Positions 8,494 to 17,978 of a DNA stretch of 64,000 nucleotides are shown in pieces. The stretch is from CAVXFB01 sp963760935. GTDB lineage: Bacteria; Planctomycetota; Planctomycetia; Pirellulales; Thermoguttaceae. The position numbers and the translations under genes are program-made. Every line of letters begins with the position of its first letter. The first letter of the stretch is position 1. The stretch lies in the NCBI GenBank assembly GCA_963760935.1, contig CAVXFB010000005.1, positions 1 through 64,000 on the forward strand, written 5' to 3'. Under the pieces are notes generated by a model. The model saw nothing but the letters and a program-made list of their open reading frames with translations. It was not told where the DNA came from and did no database searches.

Positions 8494-9591
8494 CTACTGC
8501 AACACCGTTTGCCGCGGGCGTTCCATCGGCTGAGGCCGGGCAACTTCCGTCGGCGCCGGCTCGGCCGACGCGTTCGTCGACGAGTGCCGCGGATCAACCC
8601 ACTTCAGCGCCGACGAGTTCATGGGTCCCGGCGCGCCCGTATGGCCTACGCCGGAGCTAGCAGTCGGCGGCACCGGCACGAGACTCGCCAGCGACGACTG
8701 CTTGTCGCGCTCGCGGTAAATCAGGTTCGGCTCGGGCCGTGCGCGACGCTGGCCGGCGGAAGCCAGCATCTGGCCCTTGGCGCCAGGCTGCACGTCACGC
8801 GGACGCAGCGGCGGCATGCCTTGCTTGACCCATGCCAGCCACGTGTCTTGCAGCACGCTCAAGTCCGTCAGGCCATATTGGTGCTGAACGGCTGTGGCCC
8901 AATTGTCGGTCTCCAGGCCTTCGCCGAGGAATTCGACGAATTTCGGCCGTCCGCCCGACTGAATCAGGTACTCGGCCAGCGCGTAGCCCTGGGCATACAG
9001 CGGCATGATGTCCTTGGGGTACTCGGTCATGGCGAACATGTCGCTAAAGGCGATGCCTCGACCAGTACGGAGAAAGGTTTGCAGCATTGTGCGATGCTTG
9101 TTCTTTTCGCTGAAGTGTTCGACGCTGGTCGCCCCGCCCTCATCGGCCCAGCGCGGCAGCGGCTGGCGAAAGTGGCTGGCGAAGACCATGTGCGTGATTT
9201 CGTGCGGCAGCACCGAATCCAGCAGCCGCTCCTGTGAGCCCTGGATCGACATCCGCCAGCCGAACACTTCGCCGTGATCGAAGACGAACGTGGTGGCCCC
9301 GCCGGCGCCGAGATGCGGACCGGCCTCGACGGTCATCACGCACGGCTGCGACCAATTGGGCATCGCCTTCCCCAACCACGAGACGGCCAAGTCGTGGCGA
9401 TACTTCTCGGCCGCTTGGGCGAGCTGTTGGGCAAAATTGGGGTCCGCCGTCTCGATGATGAAGTTCGGCGTCCGCTGCTGCGCGCCCATGGCCACCAGCA
9501 GCAGGATCACCAGCAGCCCCGTACGTTTCGCTGCCCGAGCGAACTGCCTGACGGCTAGCGGAAAAATAGACGGGTAGATCCGAGCGTCCAT
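8494..9591 (-). CDS. Secreted metalloprotease-like protein (HEITH, gluzincin type)
   Basis: The ATG at 9591 leads into a signal-anchor-like stretch, TGLLVILLLVAMGAQQ. The central region carries the zinc-binding HExxH motif in VLPHEITHMVFASHF, followed by PRWADEGGATSVEH, where a Glu could act as third ligand, as in gluzincins of the peptidase MA type. The segment before it, QPCVMTVEAGPHLGAGGATTF, fits the same family. The last hundred residues are proline-rich and low in complexity. Substrate is unknown. The protein probably acts outside the inner membrane. Confidence 0.72.
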   Translation of the reverse strand: MDARIYPSIFPLAVRQFARAAKRTGLLVILLLVAMGAQQRTPNFIIETADPNFAQQLAQAAEKYRHDLAVSWLGKAMPNWSQPCVMTVEAGPHLGAGGATTFVFDHGEVFGWRMSIQGSQERLLDSVLPHEITHMVFASHFRQPLPRWADEGGATSVEHFSEKNKHRTMLQTFLRTGRGIAFSDMFAMTEYPKDIMPLYAQGYALAEYLIQSGGRPKFVEFLGEGLETDNWATAVQHQYGLTDLSVLQDTWLAWVKQGMPPLRPRDVQPGAKGQMLASAGQRRARPEPNLIYRERDKQSSLASLVPVPPTASSGVGHTGAPGPMNSSALKWVDPRHSSTNASAEPAPTEVARPQPMERPRQTVLQ

Positions 9592-10276
9592 GCTCTGCCT
9601 CGCTTCCCGAGCAATTCGGGGAATGTGTGGGCCACGTCCCTGTGGCGCGTCAGGCGCCGGATGTCCCAGCGGTAGACCTGCGGCCGCAGCGCGAACCGGG
9701 ATAGGTTGTAGGATACGCAAAACTTAACCGCCGGCAGCGAAATCACCAAGGCCATTTTCCACCGGCGGCTTGCTAGCAACGCGAGCAGTGGAGGGCAAGC
9801 GGCGCACAGGCAGGATCAATCTCGGCTGCTACTGAAGGAGCCCAAATCAAAGGATGCAACGTCGTAGGGGATAATCCGAGTCCGATCATTCTGCGCGATT
9901 TCAGAAAATCACGCAAGCAAGTTGCACGCAATTCGCGCATTAACGCACGACGTTATGCCAAAACGGCCTGCAAAGAATGTTTGATAAACGAGGGCGGTTT
10001 TTCGGCTGCTATCGTGGGCACATGCCATATTCCTCGCTCCGCCCGACTGGCGATTGTGAGCTATGCTTTTCATGGAGGGATGCAGCGCCTTCCGAACCGA
10101 AAGTCGCTCATCTTTCCGACAACAACCTCGTCCCGTGTTAGACGGCAAAAGGCGGCCCCCGGCTGCATGCGGTTAGGAATGCCGCATAGCGTCACGATGA
10201 CGGAAACGGTTCGCGTTTCCAGGCTTGCCGATGCAGACCTGCCCGTCGTTGCCCCAAGCAACAGGAGTCTGCACCG
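9592..10276. other. Long intergenic region between divergent genes
   Basis: About 680 bases separate the metalloprotease-like gene from the TadG-like gene, which are transcribed away from each other, so both promoters should lie here. Short hairpins are visible, for example GCGGTTAGGAATGCCGC near 10168 and GAAACGGTTCGCGTTTC near 10202. I see no convincing coding region. Confidence 0.4.
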
Positions 10277-12031
10277 ATGGACAATCTTTTCGCATCATCG
10301 AAGCCAAATGAGCGCCGCCGTGGCGCGATCGCCGTTCTCGCCGCCGTATTCATGGTGATTGTGATAGGCATGATCGCCTTCGCTGTGGACGTCGGCTATT
10401 TGGAGGTGGCTCGTACGCAACTTCAAGCGGCGGCCGATGCGGCCGCATTGGCCGGGGCGGCAACGGCTAATCAGTCGCGATCTGAAATGGAGGCGGCGGC
10501 GATCGGCATTGCCACATCCAACACCGCAGCCGGCAGACCGGTCCAACTAGCCTCCGGCGACATTCACTATGGCACGTGGGACACCGCGACACGGTACTTC
10601 GCGCCGTCTGCCTTGCCGGGCAATGCGGTCCGCGTGACCGTCCGCACCGATGACAGCAGTGGAGGAAAAACGTCCGTCTACTTCGGAAGTCTCTTCGGCA
10701 TCCGCGGCGTTACCCAGGACGCCTCGGCCGTGGCAACGATGAACCCCCGCGACATCGCCTTCGTCGTCGACCTGTCCGGCTCGATGAACGACGACACGGA
10801 ACCCGACAGCACCGCCACGATCAATAGCACGTGGGCCGCCCAGGGATATCCCAGCATCGGCACCGATCTGCTGAACCAGGTCTATGTCGACTTCGGCTGG
10901 CCGGGCCGCTATCCCAACGAGACCTCGCAATTCATCGGCCAGACCGTCGGTGCTACCAAGCAATCGTCGAAAAGCACGACGCTGTCACAGTTGACCAGCT
11001 ATCCGGGCAAACTTTCCGGAACCAGCATCCCCAGCCAATATCGCATCACTAGCTCTGACAGCTCCAGCACGCGCACAAGAAAGGCCTACGCCTGGATCAT
11101 GGAAGTTCAGATGCCGGCCATGATACCCGGCGTGACGCCAATACCGAATTACACCGATACTTCCAACTACGATTATTGGAAAGCCTATATTGACGCCAAC
11201 TGGGACAAGCTTGGCCAGCGGTCCTACATGCAGTACATGATGTACAACGGACGCGATGCTCAGCCGGGCGGCATGTATACCCCGCTGTCGCTTCATAGCA
11301 GCATTACGCCCATGCACGAGGAATCGACCGCCGGCGGCACGTTCAGCTTTCCGCCTCGCGAGCAGCCGACACATGCGGCGCGTCGATCGATCATCGCCGC
11401 GCTGAAGATCATCAGCGACTGCAACCAAAACATCAGCGACGTCAATCAGCGCGACTGGGTTTCCATCATTACCTTTGATCGTCTTAGCCCGGGACCGACG
11501 ATCATCGTCCCGCTCACTAGCGACTATTCCGTGGCCATGCAGGCGTGTACGACTTTGCAGGCCGTTTGCAGCAACAACTACAGCACTGCCACCGAAACTG
11601 GCTTGATCGCAGCCGCCAACCACATCAAGCCGCAAAACCAAGGCGGCGCCGGGCGCACGCAAACCAATAAGATCGTGGTGCTGCTGACCGATGGCCAGCC
11701 AAATCTCTATTCCAGTTCCAGCAGCGCCATCGGTACATACCGCGACCAGCACCCCAGTCCCGACTTCTACGGCGGTAGCGGCAACTATCCTCACGAGGCC
11801 GCACTGATGCAGACTTCGATGATGCAGGGAAACAACTGGTATCTGTACCCGGTAGGCATTGGTCTGGACACTGACTACAACTTCATGGACCGCATGGCCC
11901 GCATGGGCGCAACGGCCAACAACAGCGGACAAAGTGCCCGCGGCAGCGGCAACCCAGCCGACTACGAGGCTCGGCTCACCGATATTTTTGAGAAGATCAT
12001 TACCAATCCGAAATTGCGGTTGGTGCAGTAA
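10277..12031 (+). CDS. TadG-like pilus-assembly protein with von Willebrand A domain
   Basis: The N-terminus RRGAIAVLAAVFMVIVIGM is the single membrane helix of Tad/Flp pilus proteins. It is followed by DVGYLEVARTQLQAAADAAA, the hallmark of the TadG N-terminal domain. From about residue 155 a VWA domain begins with DIAFVVDLSGSMNDD, carrying the metal-binding DxSxS motif. The domain continues after a long insertion through WVSIITFDRLSPG and KIVVLLTDGQPN. The protein is expected to sit in the inner membrane with the VWA domain outside, binding a partner through a metal ion. No other tad genes are in the window. Confidence 0.88.
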   Translation: MDNLFASSKPNERRRGAIAVLAAVFMVIVIGMIAFAVDVGYLEVARTQLQAAADAAALAGAATANQSRSEMEAAAIGIATSNTAAGRPVQLASGDIHYGTWDTATRYFAPSALPGNAVRVTVRTDDSSGGKTSVYFGSLFGIRGVTQDASAVATMNPRDIAFVVDLSGSMNDDTEPDSTATINSTWAAQGYPSIGTDLLNQVYVDFGWPGRYPNETSQFIGQTVGATKQSSKSTTLSQLTSYPGKLSGTSIPSQYRITSSDSSSTRTRKAYAWIMEVQMPAMIPGVTPIPNYTDTSNYDYWKAYIDANWDKLGQRSYMQYMMYNGRDAQPGGMYTPLSLHSSITPMHEESTAGGTFSFPPREQPTHAARRSIIAALKIISDCNQNISDVNQRDWVSIITFDRLSPGPTIIVPLTSDYSVAMQACTTLQAVCSNNYSTATETGLIAAANHIKPQNQGGAGRTQTNKIVVLLTDGQPNLYSSSSSAIGTYRDQHPSPDFYGGSGNYPHEAALMQTSMMQGNNWYLYPVGIGLDTDYNFMDRMARMGATANNSGQSARGSGNPADYEARLTDIFEKIITNPKLRLVQ

Positions 12032-12128
12032 GCGTGCACGGCGGCATTCCGGCCGGCGACAATACTCCGCACAGCTACTACCTGCACTCGGCGGTGTGGC
12101 TCGTACGATAGTGTGTCCGCCGCAAAAA

Positions 12129-12159
12129 CCTGCCCGGCGTCGCCCCGCTGCCGGGCAGG
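12129..12159. terminator. Candidate hairpin terminator
   Basis: CCTGCCCGGC and GCCGGGCAGG form a perfect 10-bp stem with an 11-base loop about 100 bases after the TadG-like gene. No T tract follows, so intrinsic termination is not certain. The rest of 12032-12408 shows nothing I can identify. Confidence 0.45.
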
Positions 12160-12408
12160 GCGGCCGCGCGGATTGCATAATCCTCAGCACAACGATATCT
12201 CTCGCCCCTTACGCGAGACGACGTAATGCTTCGCGCAGCTTACCGTCGTTGGTGAAGCCCGCCAAGAACGCTCAGCCCTGCTCCCCTGCTGTCCCTATCC
12301 GCGCCGCAGCAGTAGAATGTGCAGACACAAGGGGAATCTCACGGCAATGTCGAATCGAACCGGACCGCTGCGGGCTGACTCTCACTCGAACTGATAGGGA
12401 ATTGGGGC

Positions 12409-12924
12409 ATGACTGGCCAAATCGGCTCAAACGTCCACACCAGTCCGGTGCATTTCGATAACGACCGCATCCACGCGGCCGCCGTCTATTGCAGCGATGG
12501 GCGTTTCGGCGCGCATTTTGACGATTTTCTCCAGAACGCCCTCAAACTCCCGCGCTATGATCGTCTAGCGGTGCCCGGCGGCGCTGCCTGTTTGGCCGGC
12601 CACTTTCTCGCCAGTCGCGAAGAAGACGCGATCATCGAGCAGTTGCGATTCCTAATCAAGGTTCACGGTTTGGAGCGAGTGGTTTTGATCGCTCATCATG
12701 ACTGCGCTTTCTACACACAACTGCTGCATATCTCGCATCTGCAATTGGAGAGTCAACAGCGTGTCGACATACAGATCGCCGCCGACCGAGTCCGCTCCTT
12801 TGACCGCAGCCTGACGGTTGATACTTTCTTCGCCCGCAAACATCCGGACGGAACCGTCGTATTCGAGTCGCTGGAGCAATCGACGCCGCACACAACAGAT
12901 CGCTCGACCCGTTGCGACCCTTAG
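12409..12924 (+). CDS. Beta-carbonic-anhydrase-like protein
   Basis: A 171-residue soluble protein with the zinc-ligand pattern of beta-carbonic anhydrases. CSDGRF supplies the CxDxR element, LAVPGGAA matches the following strand, and LIAHHDCAFY supplies the HxxC pair. The spacing of about 65 residues between the two motifs is compatible with the family. Overall similarity to classical enzymes is low, and the C-terminal half diverges. It may hydrate CO2 or be a family member with another use of the zinc site. It stands alone between a TadG-like gene and a lyase. Confidence 0.65.
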   Translation: MTGQIGSNVHTSPVHFDNDRIHAAAVYCSDGRFGAHFDDFLQNALKLPRYDRLAVPGGAACLAGHFLASREEDAIIEQLRFLIKVHGLERVVLIAHHDCAFYTQLLHISHLQLESQQRVDIQIAADRVRSFDRSLTVDTFFARKHPDGTVVFESLEQSTPHTTDRSTRCDP

Positions 12925-13024
12925 AGCGCATCTCAGAATTCTGTAGCGTTCAGATCGCTTTCGGAACCGCGGGACCACTCCGCCAGTAACGCTATACGTT
13001 CGTGCGACACGCACTAGGTTCCGC

Positions 13025-13963
13025 CTACCTCTTCTTGCCTCGTGAACGAATCGGCGCCGCTTTGGGGATCCTCAGTCTTCCATCGGAATCGAGCGGCTTG
13101 ACGCCCGGCTTGAAATCGAATAACACGAAGTCGTCCACTTCCAGCCATTGATCGACGGGCGAAGCCCAATTTCGCGTGGCGCCGCCGAAGAACGTATAGA
13201 TCTTCATGAAGTCGACTCCCGCGTTGGCCGTCGAGGCGTCCCGCCATCGTAAGGTTGTGAATCGCTTGATGAATTTGCCGTCGATGTAGCCCTCCAACAC
13301 TCCATTGGCTTTGCCCACAGTGTTCATCTTTACGTGGATCGCAATGTTGATCCATTTTCCCGCCGGCATCTGATAACCCCAGCGCAACGTATCGCCGTAG
13401 TGGCCCCTCTGATCCAAGTGGTACGGGTAGAAGACGATGTTCCCCTTCTCCTTAAACATCAGCGAGGCCGTAAGGTCTCCGTGCGCCTTGTCGTGCTTGT
13501 AGTTGATCCCCAGCCCGGGTATCTTCCCACCGATGTTCCACTGGAATCCCGGCTTGAACTTGATTCGGTAGCTGAAATAGATGTCGTCGAAGGGATGATC
13601 GAAACGCACCTCCCACTGGCCGCCTCCCTCGTCCGGCCCCCGAGAGCCTTTGGGAAACGTCCATCGCATGACCTTGTTGGATGGATTGCTCGCGTCTCGT
13701 TGGATACGGGGCGGCACCTGTCGAGACGACCAACCCGGATAGCCGAGCCCATAGCGACCGTACCAATCATATTTCCATTCGCGATCGAGGTACTTGCCCG
13801 GCGTGTCATCCTGGAAATTGTTCGCAAAATAGACGTTGAAGAGGGCCGCGTCGGACGTTCGCGCGGCGGTTGTTGGCTTGTGCTGAGCCGCGCCGTCTTG
13901 CGCGTATGTAGCACCCAACCCAATACACAATACCAGCGCGAGCGGCAGCAGAGAACGAATCAT
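13025..13963 (-). CDS. Secreted PL14-like polysaccharide lyase
   Basis: A signal peptide, IRSLLPLALVLCIGLGATYA, opens the protein. The remainder looks like a beta-jelly-roll of the polysaccharide lyase 14/alginate-lyase-like type: VMRWTFPKGSRGPDEGGGQW, then YFSYRIKFKPGF, then GGKIPGLG, which is a family signature, and finally YIDGKFIKRF. Substrate cannot be assigned; glucuronans or alginate-like polymers are the usual targets of relatives. It stands alone, and nearby secreted proteins are unrelated. Confidence 0.65.
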   Translation of the reverse strand: MIRSLLPLALVLCIGLGATYAQDGAAQHKPTTAARTSDAALFNVYFANNFQDDTPGKYLDREWKYDWYGRYGLGYPGWSSRQVPPRIQRDASNPSNKVMRWTFPKGSRGPDEGGGQWEVRFDHPFDDIYFSYRIKFKPGFQWNIGGKIPGLGINYKHDKAHGDLTASLMFKEKGNIVFYPYHLDQRGHYGDTLRWGYQMPAGKWINIAIHVKMNTVGKANGVLEGYIDGKFIKRFTTLRWRDASTANAGVDFMKIYTFFGGATRNWASPVDQWLEVDDFVLFDFKPGVKPLDSDGRLRIPKAAPIRSRGKKR

Positions 13964-14147
13964 GGCAAGCTCCTATGCGGGGTCCCAAAAAGGGCAGGAA
14001 AGCATCAGCCATAACGTTGGCGGGGACCGACGATTGCGTAAGGATCGGATTACCGCCTTGGCAAATCGTCAGCCGTGTAGACGTATCTTACCACCGCATG
14101 AACCACCGGGGCAAGCGCCCGACGCCGCCGAGCCGCCCTGCCTATTG

Positions 14148-15859
14148 TCAGTCGGCGCCGCCGTTCGGCTGTGGCTTGAGAAGCTGGTAGGTCTTGTAGC
14201 CGCCGCCGAGGTTGACGGCCGCGATGCCCCGCTGCCGCAAAATGCGGGTCGCAACGTAACCGCGCTGGCCAACCTGACAGTAGATGGCGATCGGTTGATC
14301 GCCCGGCAGCTCCGCCAATCGCGATCGCAGCTCGTCGACTGGGATATTCACTGCCCCGGGAATATGTCCTGCCGCAAACTCCTTCGGCGTTCGCACGTCG
14401 AGCAGGAAAGAACGTTCCGCCGTGGGCGTCGACACCACCGTGGCCATGTCGAGTTGCGATTGATCTCCACGCAGCATGCCGGCGGCCACGAAGCCTGCCA
14501 TGTTCACCGGGTCTTTGGCCGATCCATACTGCGGCGAATAGGCCAGCTCCATTTCTTCCAGATCGAAGACCGTCATGCCGGCTTGAATGGCCACGGCCAG
14601 CACGTCGATACGCTTGTCGACGCCCGCGCCGCCCACGGCCTGTGCGCCGAGAATCCGACCGCCGGGCGACTCGAAGAGCAGCTTGAGCGTCATCGCCTCC
14701 GCCCCGGGATAGTAGCCGGCATGATTCAACGGATGCACGTATACGGCGCGATATGGTGGCTTCGCACATTGGGAAGGGGACAGTCCCATTTTCGCTGGGG
14801 CGAAAATCGGGACAGTCCCCAGCGATTTTTCGGAGGCGCCCGTCATGGCGGCCGTCACATGGAACACCCGCACGATGGCCGTGCCTTGCGTTCCGCGATA
14901 ACGCACCGCCCGGCCAAAGATATTGTCGGCCGCGATACGGCCTTGCCGATTGGCTGGCCCGGCCAGCGGAATTTGGGCCGGTGCGCCGAAACAAAATCGT
15001 TCACTTCAATAGCATCGCCGACGGCGTAGATATCCGGGTCGCTCGTCTGCAAGTTCTCGTTAACGCAGATTCCGCCACGCTCGCCAACCTGCAAGCCCGC
15101 GTCGACGGCCAGCTTGCTCTCAGGCTTCACGCCAACGCCCAAAATCACAAGCTGAGCCGCCAACTGCTCGCCCGACGTCAACCGGACGCTGATGCCGTCG
15201 GCCGATTGTTCAAAGGCCGCGGCCGATTGGCTGAGTTTCAGAGCAACACCCTTGTCCGTCAGGCATTTTTCGATCGCGCGGGTCATCTCCCGGTCGAGCG
15301 GCGGCAGCACCTGATCCTGAAGTTCGACGACGGTCGTAGAAATGCCGCGTCGAACCAGACTCTCGACCATCTCCAGCCCGATGAACCCGGCGCCCACCAC
15401 CACCGCCTGCCGCACTCCCGCGTCAAGCTGCGCATTGATAAGGTCCATATCTTCGAGATTTCGCAGCGTGAACACGCCCGGCAGATCAATGCCAGGTATC
15501 GGCGGCCGGCAAGGCGCCGCGCCGGGGGCCAAAATCAGCTTGTCATACGCCTCCTCATACTCACGTCCCGTCACCAGGTCGCGAATGCGGACCTTCTTCG
15601 CCGCGCGGTCGATGGCCTCGACCGACGATCGCACCCGCACATCGAGGTTGAATCGCTTGCGCAGCAGATCCGGACTGACGACTAGCAATTTTCCGCGATC
15701 GGTGATCTCGCCGCCGATGCAGTATGGCAAACCGCAATTGGCGAACGAAACATCCGGCGACCGCTCGACAAGCACGATTTGGGCGTCTTCCGACAACCGG
15801 CGAGCTCGAGTGGCAGCCGATGCGCCGCCGGCCACGCCGCCGACAATGACCAGTTTCAT
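14148..15859 (-). CDS. CoA-disulfide reductase-like flavoprotein fused to rhodanese (frameshifted)
   Basis: An FAD/NAD(P)H thiol-disulfide reductase with a C-terminal rhodanese, the arrangement of persulfide-active CoADR-Rhd enzymes. The FAD site is KLVIVGGVAGGASAATRARR, the redox cysteine lies in SFANCGLPYC, the NAD site is AVVVGAGFIGLEMVE, and the second FAD strand is DIYAVGDAIEV. The rhodanese domain begins at FLLDVRTPKEFAAGHIPGA and carries its catalytic cysteine in AIYCQVGQRG. A single missing G near 14984 shifts the frame; with it restored the protein is continuous. About 16 extra residues between GASEKSL and PYRAVYVHPL are encoded by a palindromic insertion. It is the last gene of an ArsR-rhodanese-CoADR set. 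Confidence 0.88.
14776..14820. repeat. Palindromic element inserted in frame in the CoADR gene
   Basis: GGGGACAGTCCCATTTTCGC at the left is matched by GCGAAAATCGGGACAGTCCC at the right around a four-base loop, a near-perfect hairpin. It sits inside a conserved part of the reductase and is translated without a stop. Confidence 0.85.
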
Positions 15860-15937
15860 GTTTGACCTCTTTGGCGAATGCGCTCGTGACGCATCACAAT
15901 TACTGTAGAGGATACAGCCGCGCGTCGAGGACGCATT

Positions 15938-16495
15938 CTACCTCTTTTCGCCGCAGCATGCTGCCGGGTCGCAGCCGCGATTCCACGGCATTCGGGCCAG
16001 CAGCATCCCCATGCCGCAGGTGTCGGTCACCCCGGCGCAGATGAGGCCGGCGCCCACGAAGAACGCCAGGACGACACAGCCCGGATGCACCAGCCAACCG
16101 AGCACGGCCCCCAGGCACACCAACAGCCCCGCCGCAATGCGTACTTGGCGTTCCAACGACATCGTCTTCTTTCCCTGCACGATTGGCAGGCCGCACTGCC
16201 GCCAGCCCTGTGTGCCCCCGTCGACGTTGACCACGTTCGCATAACCGGCCTTCACGAACTTCTCGCACGCCTGACGGCCGCGGCTGCCCGACCGACAGAT
16301 CAAGTACAGCGGTTGCTCGGCCGATCCGTTTCGCGCCTTCATTACGGCAGCCGGATCGAGCCGATCCAGCGGCACATTCCGGGCCGGAACCGCATGCACT
16401 TCTCGAAACTCCGAAGGCGTGCGCACGTCGATCAATTCAGCACCGCTGTCGCAAAGGGCGGCCACTTCGGCCGGCGTGATGGTCGCAATTTCCAT
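15938..16495 (-). CDS. Rhodanese fused to DUF2892-like membrane domain
   Basis: Residues 1-105 are a rhodanese: ELIDVRTPSEFREVHAVPA, then the active-site loop LICRSGSRG with its catalytic cysteine, then VVNVDGGTQGW. From about residue 110 a DUF2892-like region follows (LERQVRIAAGLLVCLGAVLG) with two hydrophobic helices, ending in cysteine-rich CDPAACCGEK. The protein should hold a sulfur-transferase domain at the inner membrane face. It lies between the ArsR gene and the CoADR-rhodanese gene, all on one strand, which supports a joint role in handling sulfide or persulfide sulfur. Confidence 0.9.
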   Translation of the reverse strand: MEIATITPAEVAALCDSGAELIDVRTPSEFREVHAVPARNVPLDRLDPAAVMKARNGSAEQPLYLICRSGSRGRQACEKFVKAGYANVVNVDGGTQGWRQCGLPIVQGKKTMSLERQVRIAAGLLVCLGAVLGWLVHPGCVVLAFFVGAGLICAGVTDTCGMGMLLARMPWNRGCDPAACCGEKR

Positions 16496-16546
16496 GTACT
16501 TCTCCTTCGTTGTTCCACCGAAAACGGGGCAACGCCTTCCACGGCG

Positions 16547-16890
16547 TCATTTCTCTCCGCCGAAGCGTGCCTCGATACATGCCATGATGTTGGCCAGATG
16601 CGGTTCAATGATCTGATAGTAGGCCCGCGCCCCTCCTTCTCGCTGCGCAAAAGGCCGCAGCGTTGCATCAACCGCAAATGTTCAGAAGCCATGTGGCTGG
16701 GAATACCGCAGGCCTCGGCCAGCTCGCCGACCGTATACCGCCCGCGCAAGAGCATCTCCACCATCCGCAGTCGATGGGGATGGGCGAGCGTGCGAAGGCA
16801 CTCGGCCGCCTGGTCCAGGGCCTCGACCGAGATCAGCGGCGGCCGCTTCGACGGCTTCGCCTTGGTCAGTATGCCGGCTTTCCCACTCAT
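16547..16890 (-). CDS. ArsR-family repressor, probably sulfur or metal responsive (frameshifted near end)
   Basis: A winged-helix regulator of about 114 residues. RTLAHPHRLRMVEMLL begins the domain, YTVGELAEACGIPSHMASEH is the recognition helix-turn-helix, and QRCGLLRSEKEGRG starts the wing. As read, the frame then turns into unrelated sequence. Adding one base to the G run near 16622-16628 restores the standard ending YYQIIEPHLANIMACIEARF and a TGA at 16547. Several cysteines (about residues 31, 61, 78 and 105) could sense persulfide or metal. It is first in the minus-strand set with two rhodanese genes and probably represses it. Confidence 0.85.
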
Positions 16891-17280
16891 ACTTTGTCCA
16901 ATATATCGGAATATCGCGACATGTCAACTACTCAATTTGTATTTTCTCGTCGGTAGGGTGGCACGCCCTGCGGAACGAAGGGCGTAGAATATGGCGCACC
17001 AACACGCCCTTCGCCGTGGGCTCCGAGCGTGCCGCCTTGTCGTCTATTGGTCTGGCAGCAGCGGCTGGCCAAGCAATCTACCTGCACACCAAGACGCATC
17101 TGTATCGGGTGGAGAAGTAATACGATCGCCTACCCAGCCAGATGCTCGACTTTGTCGAAAAACACCGGAACCTCACAATTGTCATTCTGAGTGCAGCGAA
17201 GAATCTACCAGCTTTCCCGGCCTCGGAAGAGGTCCTTCGCTGCGCTCAGGATGACATGTTCGCCTTTTCTGACAAAGCCT
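16891..17280. other. Repeat-rich gap with no gene
   Basis: No coding region is supported. The sequence starting near 16952 (GGTAGGGTGGCACGCCCTGC) looks like a diverged copy of the GTAGGGTG palindromes found elsewhere. The ArsR-operon promoter should lie in the first hundred bases. Confidence 0.45.
17181..17255. repeat. Dispersed palindromic repeat (GTCATTCTGAG type)
   Basis: GTCATTCTGAGTGCAGCGAA at the left is the inverted match of TTCGCTGCGCTCAGGATGAC at the right. It is the fullest of three copies in the window (others at 6911-6974 and 43125-43153). Confidence 0.8.
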
Positions 17281-17398
17281 AGACTCTACTGAAATTGCAG
17301 GTATCCAAATCCGTCGGGCAGCACGGTGACGGCGGTGGGTGTGGTCCAGGATTGGAAGCCGACGCCAGGCGCGACCCGCTGGATGCCCACCGCCCAGA
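17281..17398 (-). repeat. Duplicate of the 3' end of the neighbouring BNR/CBM9-like gene
   Basis: These 118 bases match 18060-18177 at roughly 91 percent by eye. They encode the same last 37 or so residues (WAVGIQRVAPGVGFQSWTTP and onward to GYLQFQ) and include a stop codon at the same position. The copy is fused in frame to the C-terminus of the RAYT reading frame. Confidence 0.9.
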
Positions 17399-17978
17399 GA
17401 CAGTAGGGTGCGTGCTTGCACGCACCAATCATTCCAGTCGGCTGAAATTCATCGCCGTACCACAGGTCGCCACCACCCCAATCGATCGCGTATTCGCCAA
17501 GTCGTACGTAGCGATGAAATGACGACCAAGGCCAGTCGCGCACCCGAGCGCTGAGCCGATGTTTCACCGGGTTCACGTGGATATAGTCGGCCAGACGCTT
17601 TACATCGGCTTCGTCGCGACAAGTGTGCTCATAGAATCGCCGTTGCCAAATCCCCTTCTCTGCGCGGCGTCGGCGGCTTGTCGAACTCACCGTCCCATCG
17701 ATTCGCCCTTCCACTGCCCGCGTGAAGAGCGTTTTGATCTGCCTCCATCGCGTCGTGTAATCGGTGTCGCCGGGCGGCAATTCCCAAATGGTGTGCAGAT
17801 GGTCCGGCAGGAGCACGATTGCCACCACCGAGAAGGGTCGCAATCGACGCACGTCGCGGAATGCTTCTCGTAACGCATCACGATAGATGTCAGACGTGAG
17901 GAATCGCCGACGATGATGCGTGACCACCGTGAAGAAGAATGTTCCCCCGTCAACGCGCCAGCGTCGGTAATCGCTCAT
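17286..17978 (-). CDS. REP-associated tyrosine transposase (RAYT)
   Basis: A Y1/HUH single-strand transposase. VVAIVLLPDHLHTIWELP contains the HxH (HUH) metal site. GIWQRRFYEHTCRDEADVKR contains the candidate catalytic tyrosine, and LADYIHVNPVKHRLSARVRD is the RAYT signature that follows. The usual domain ends near residue 190. The reading frame then runs through a palindrome (17403-17426) and into a 118-base copy of the end of the adjacent gene, so the last 40 or so residues are not native. RAYTs move short palindromic REP sequences, and identical inverted palindromes lie on both sides of this gene. Confidence 0.92.
   Translation of the reverse strand: MSDYRRWRVDGGTFFFTVVTHHRRRFLTSDIYRDALREAFRDVRRLRPFSVVAIVLLPDHLHTIWELPPGDTDYTTRWRQIKTLFTRAVEGRIDGTVSSTSRRRRAEKGIWQRRFYEHTCRDEADVKRLADYIHVNPVKHRLSARVRDWPWSSFHRYVRLGEYAIDWGGGDLWYGDEFQPTGMIGACKHAPYCLWAVGIQRVAPGVGFQSWTTPTAVTVLPDGFGYLQFQ

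Noticed and set aside
10985..12190. 401-codon minus-strand frame opposite the TadG-VWA gene
   Set aside because: The plus strand encodes the TadG helix and VWA motifs; the opposite frame is an effect of high GC codon bias.
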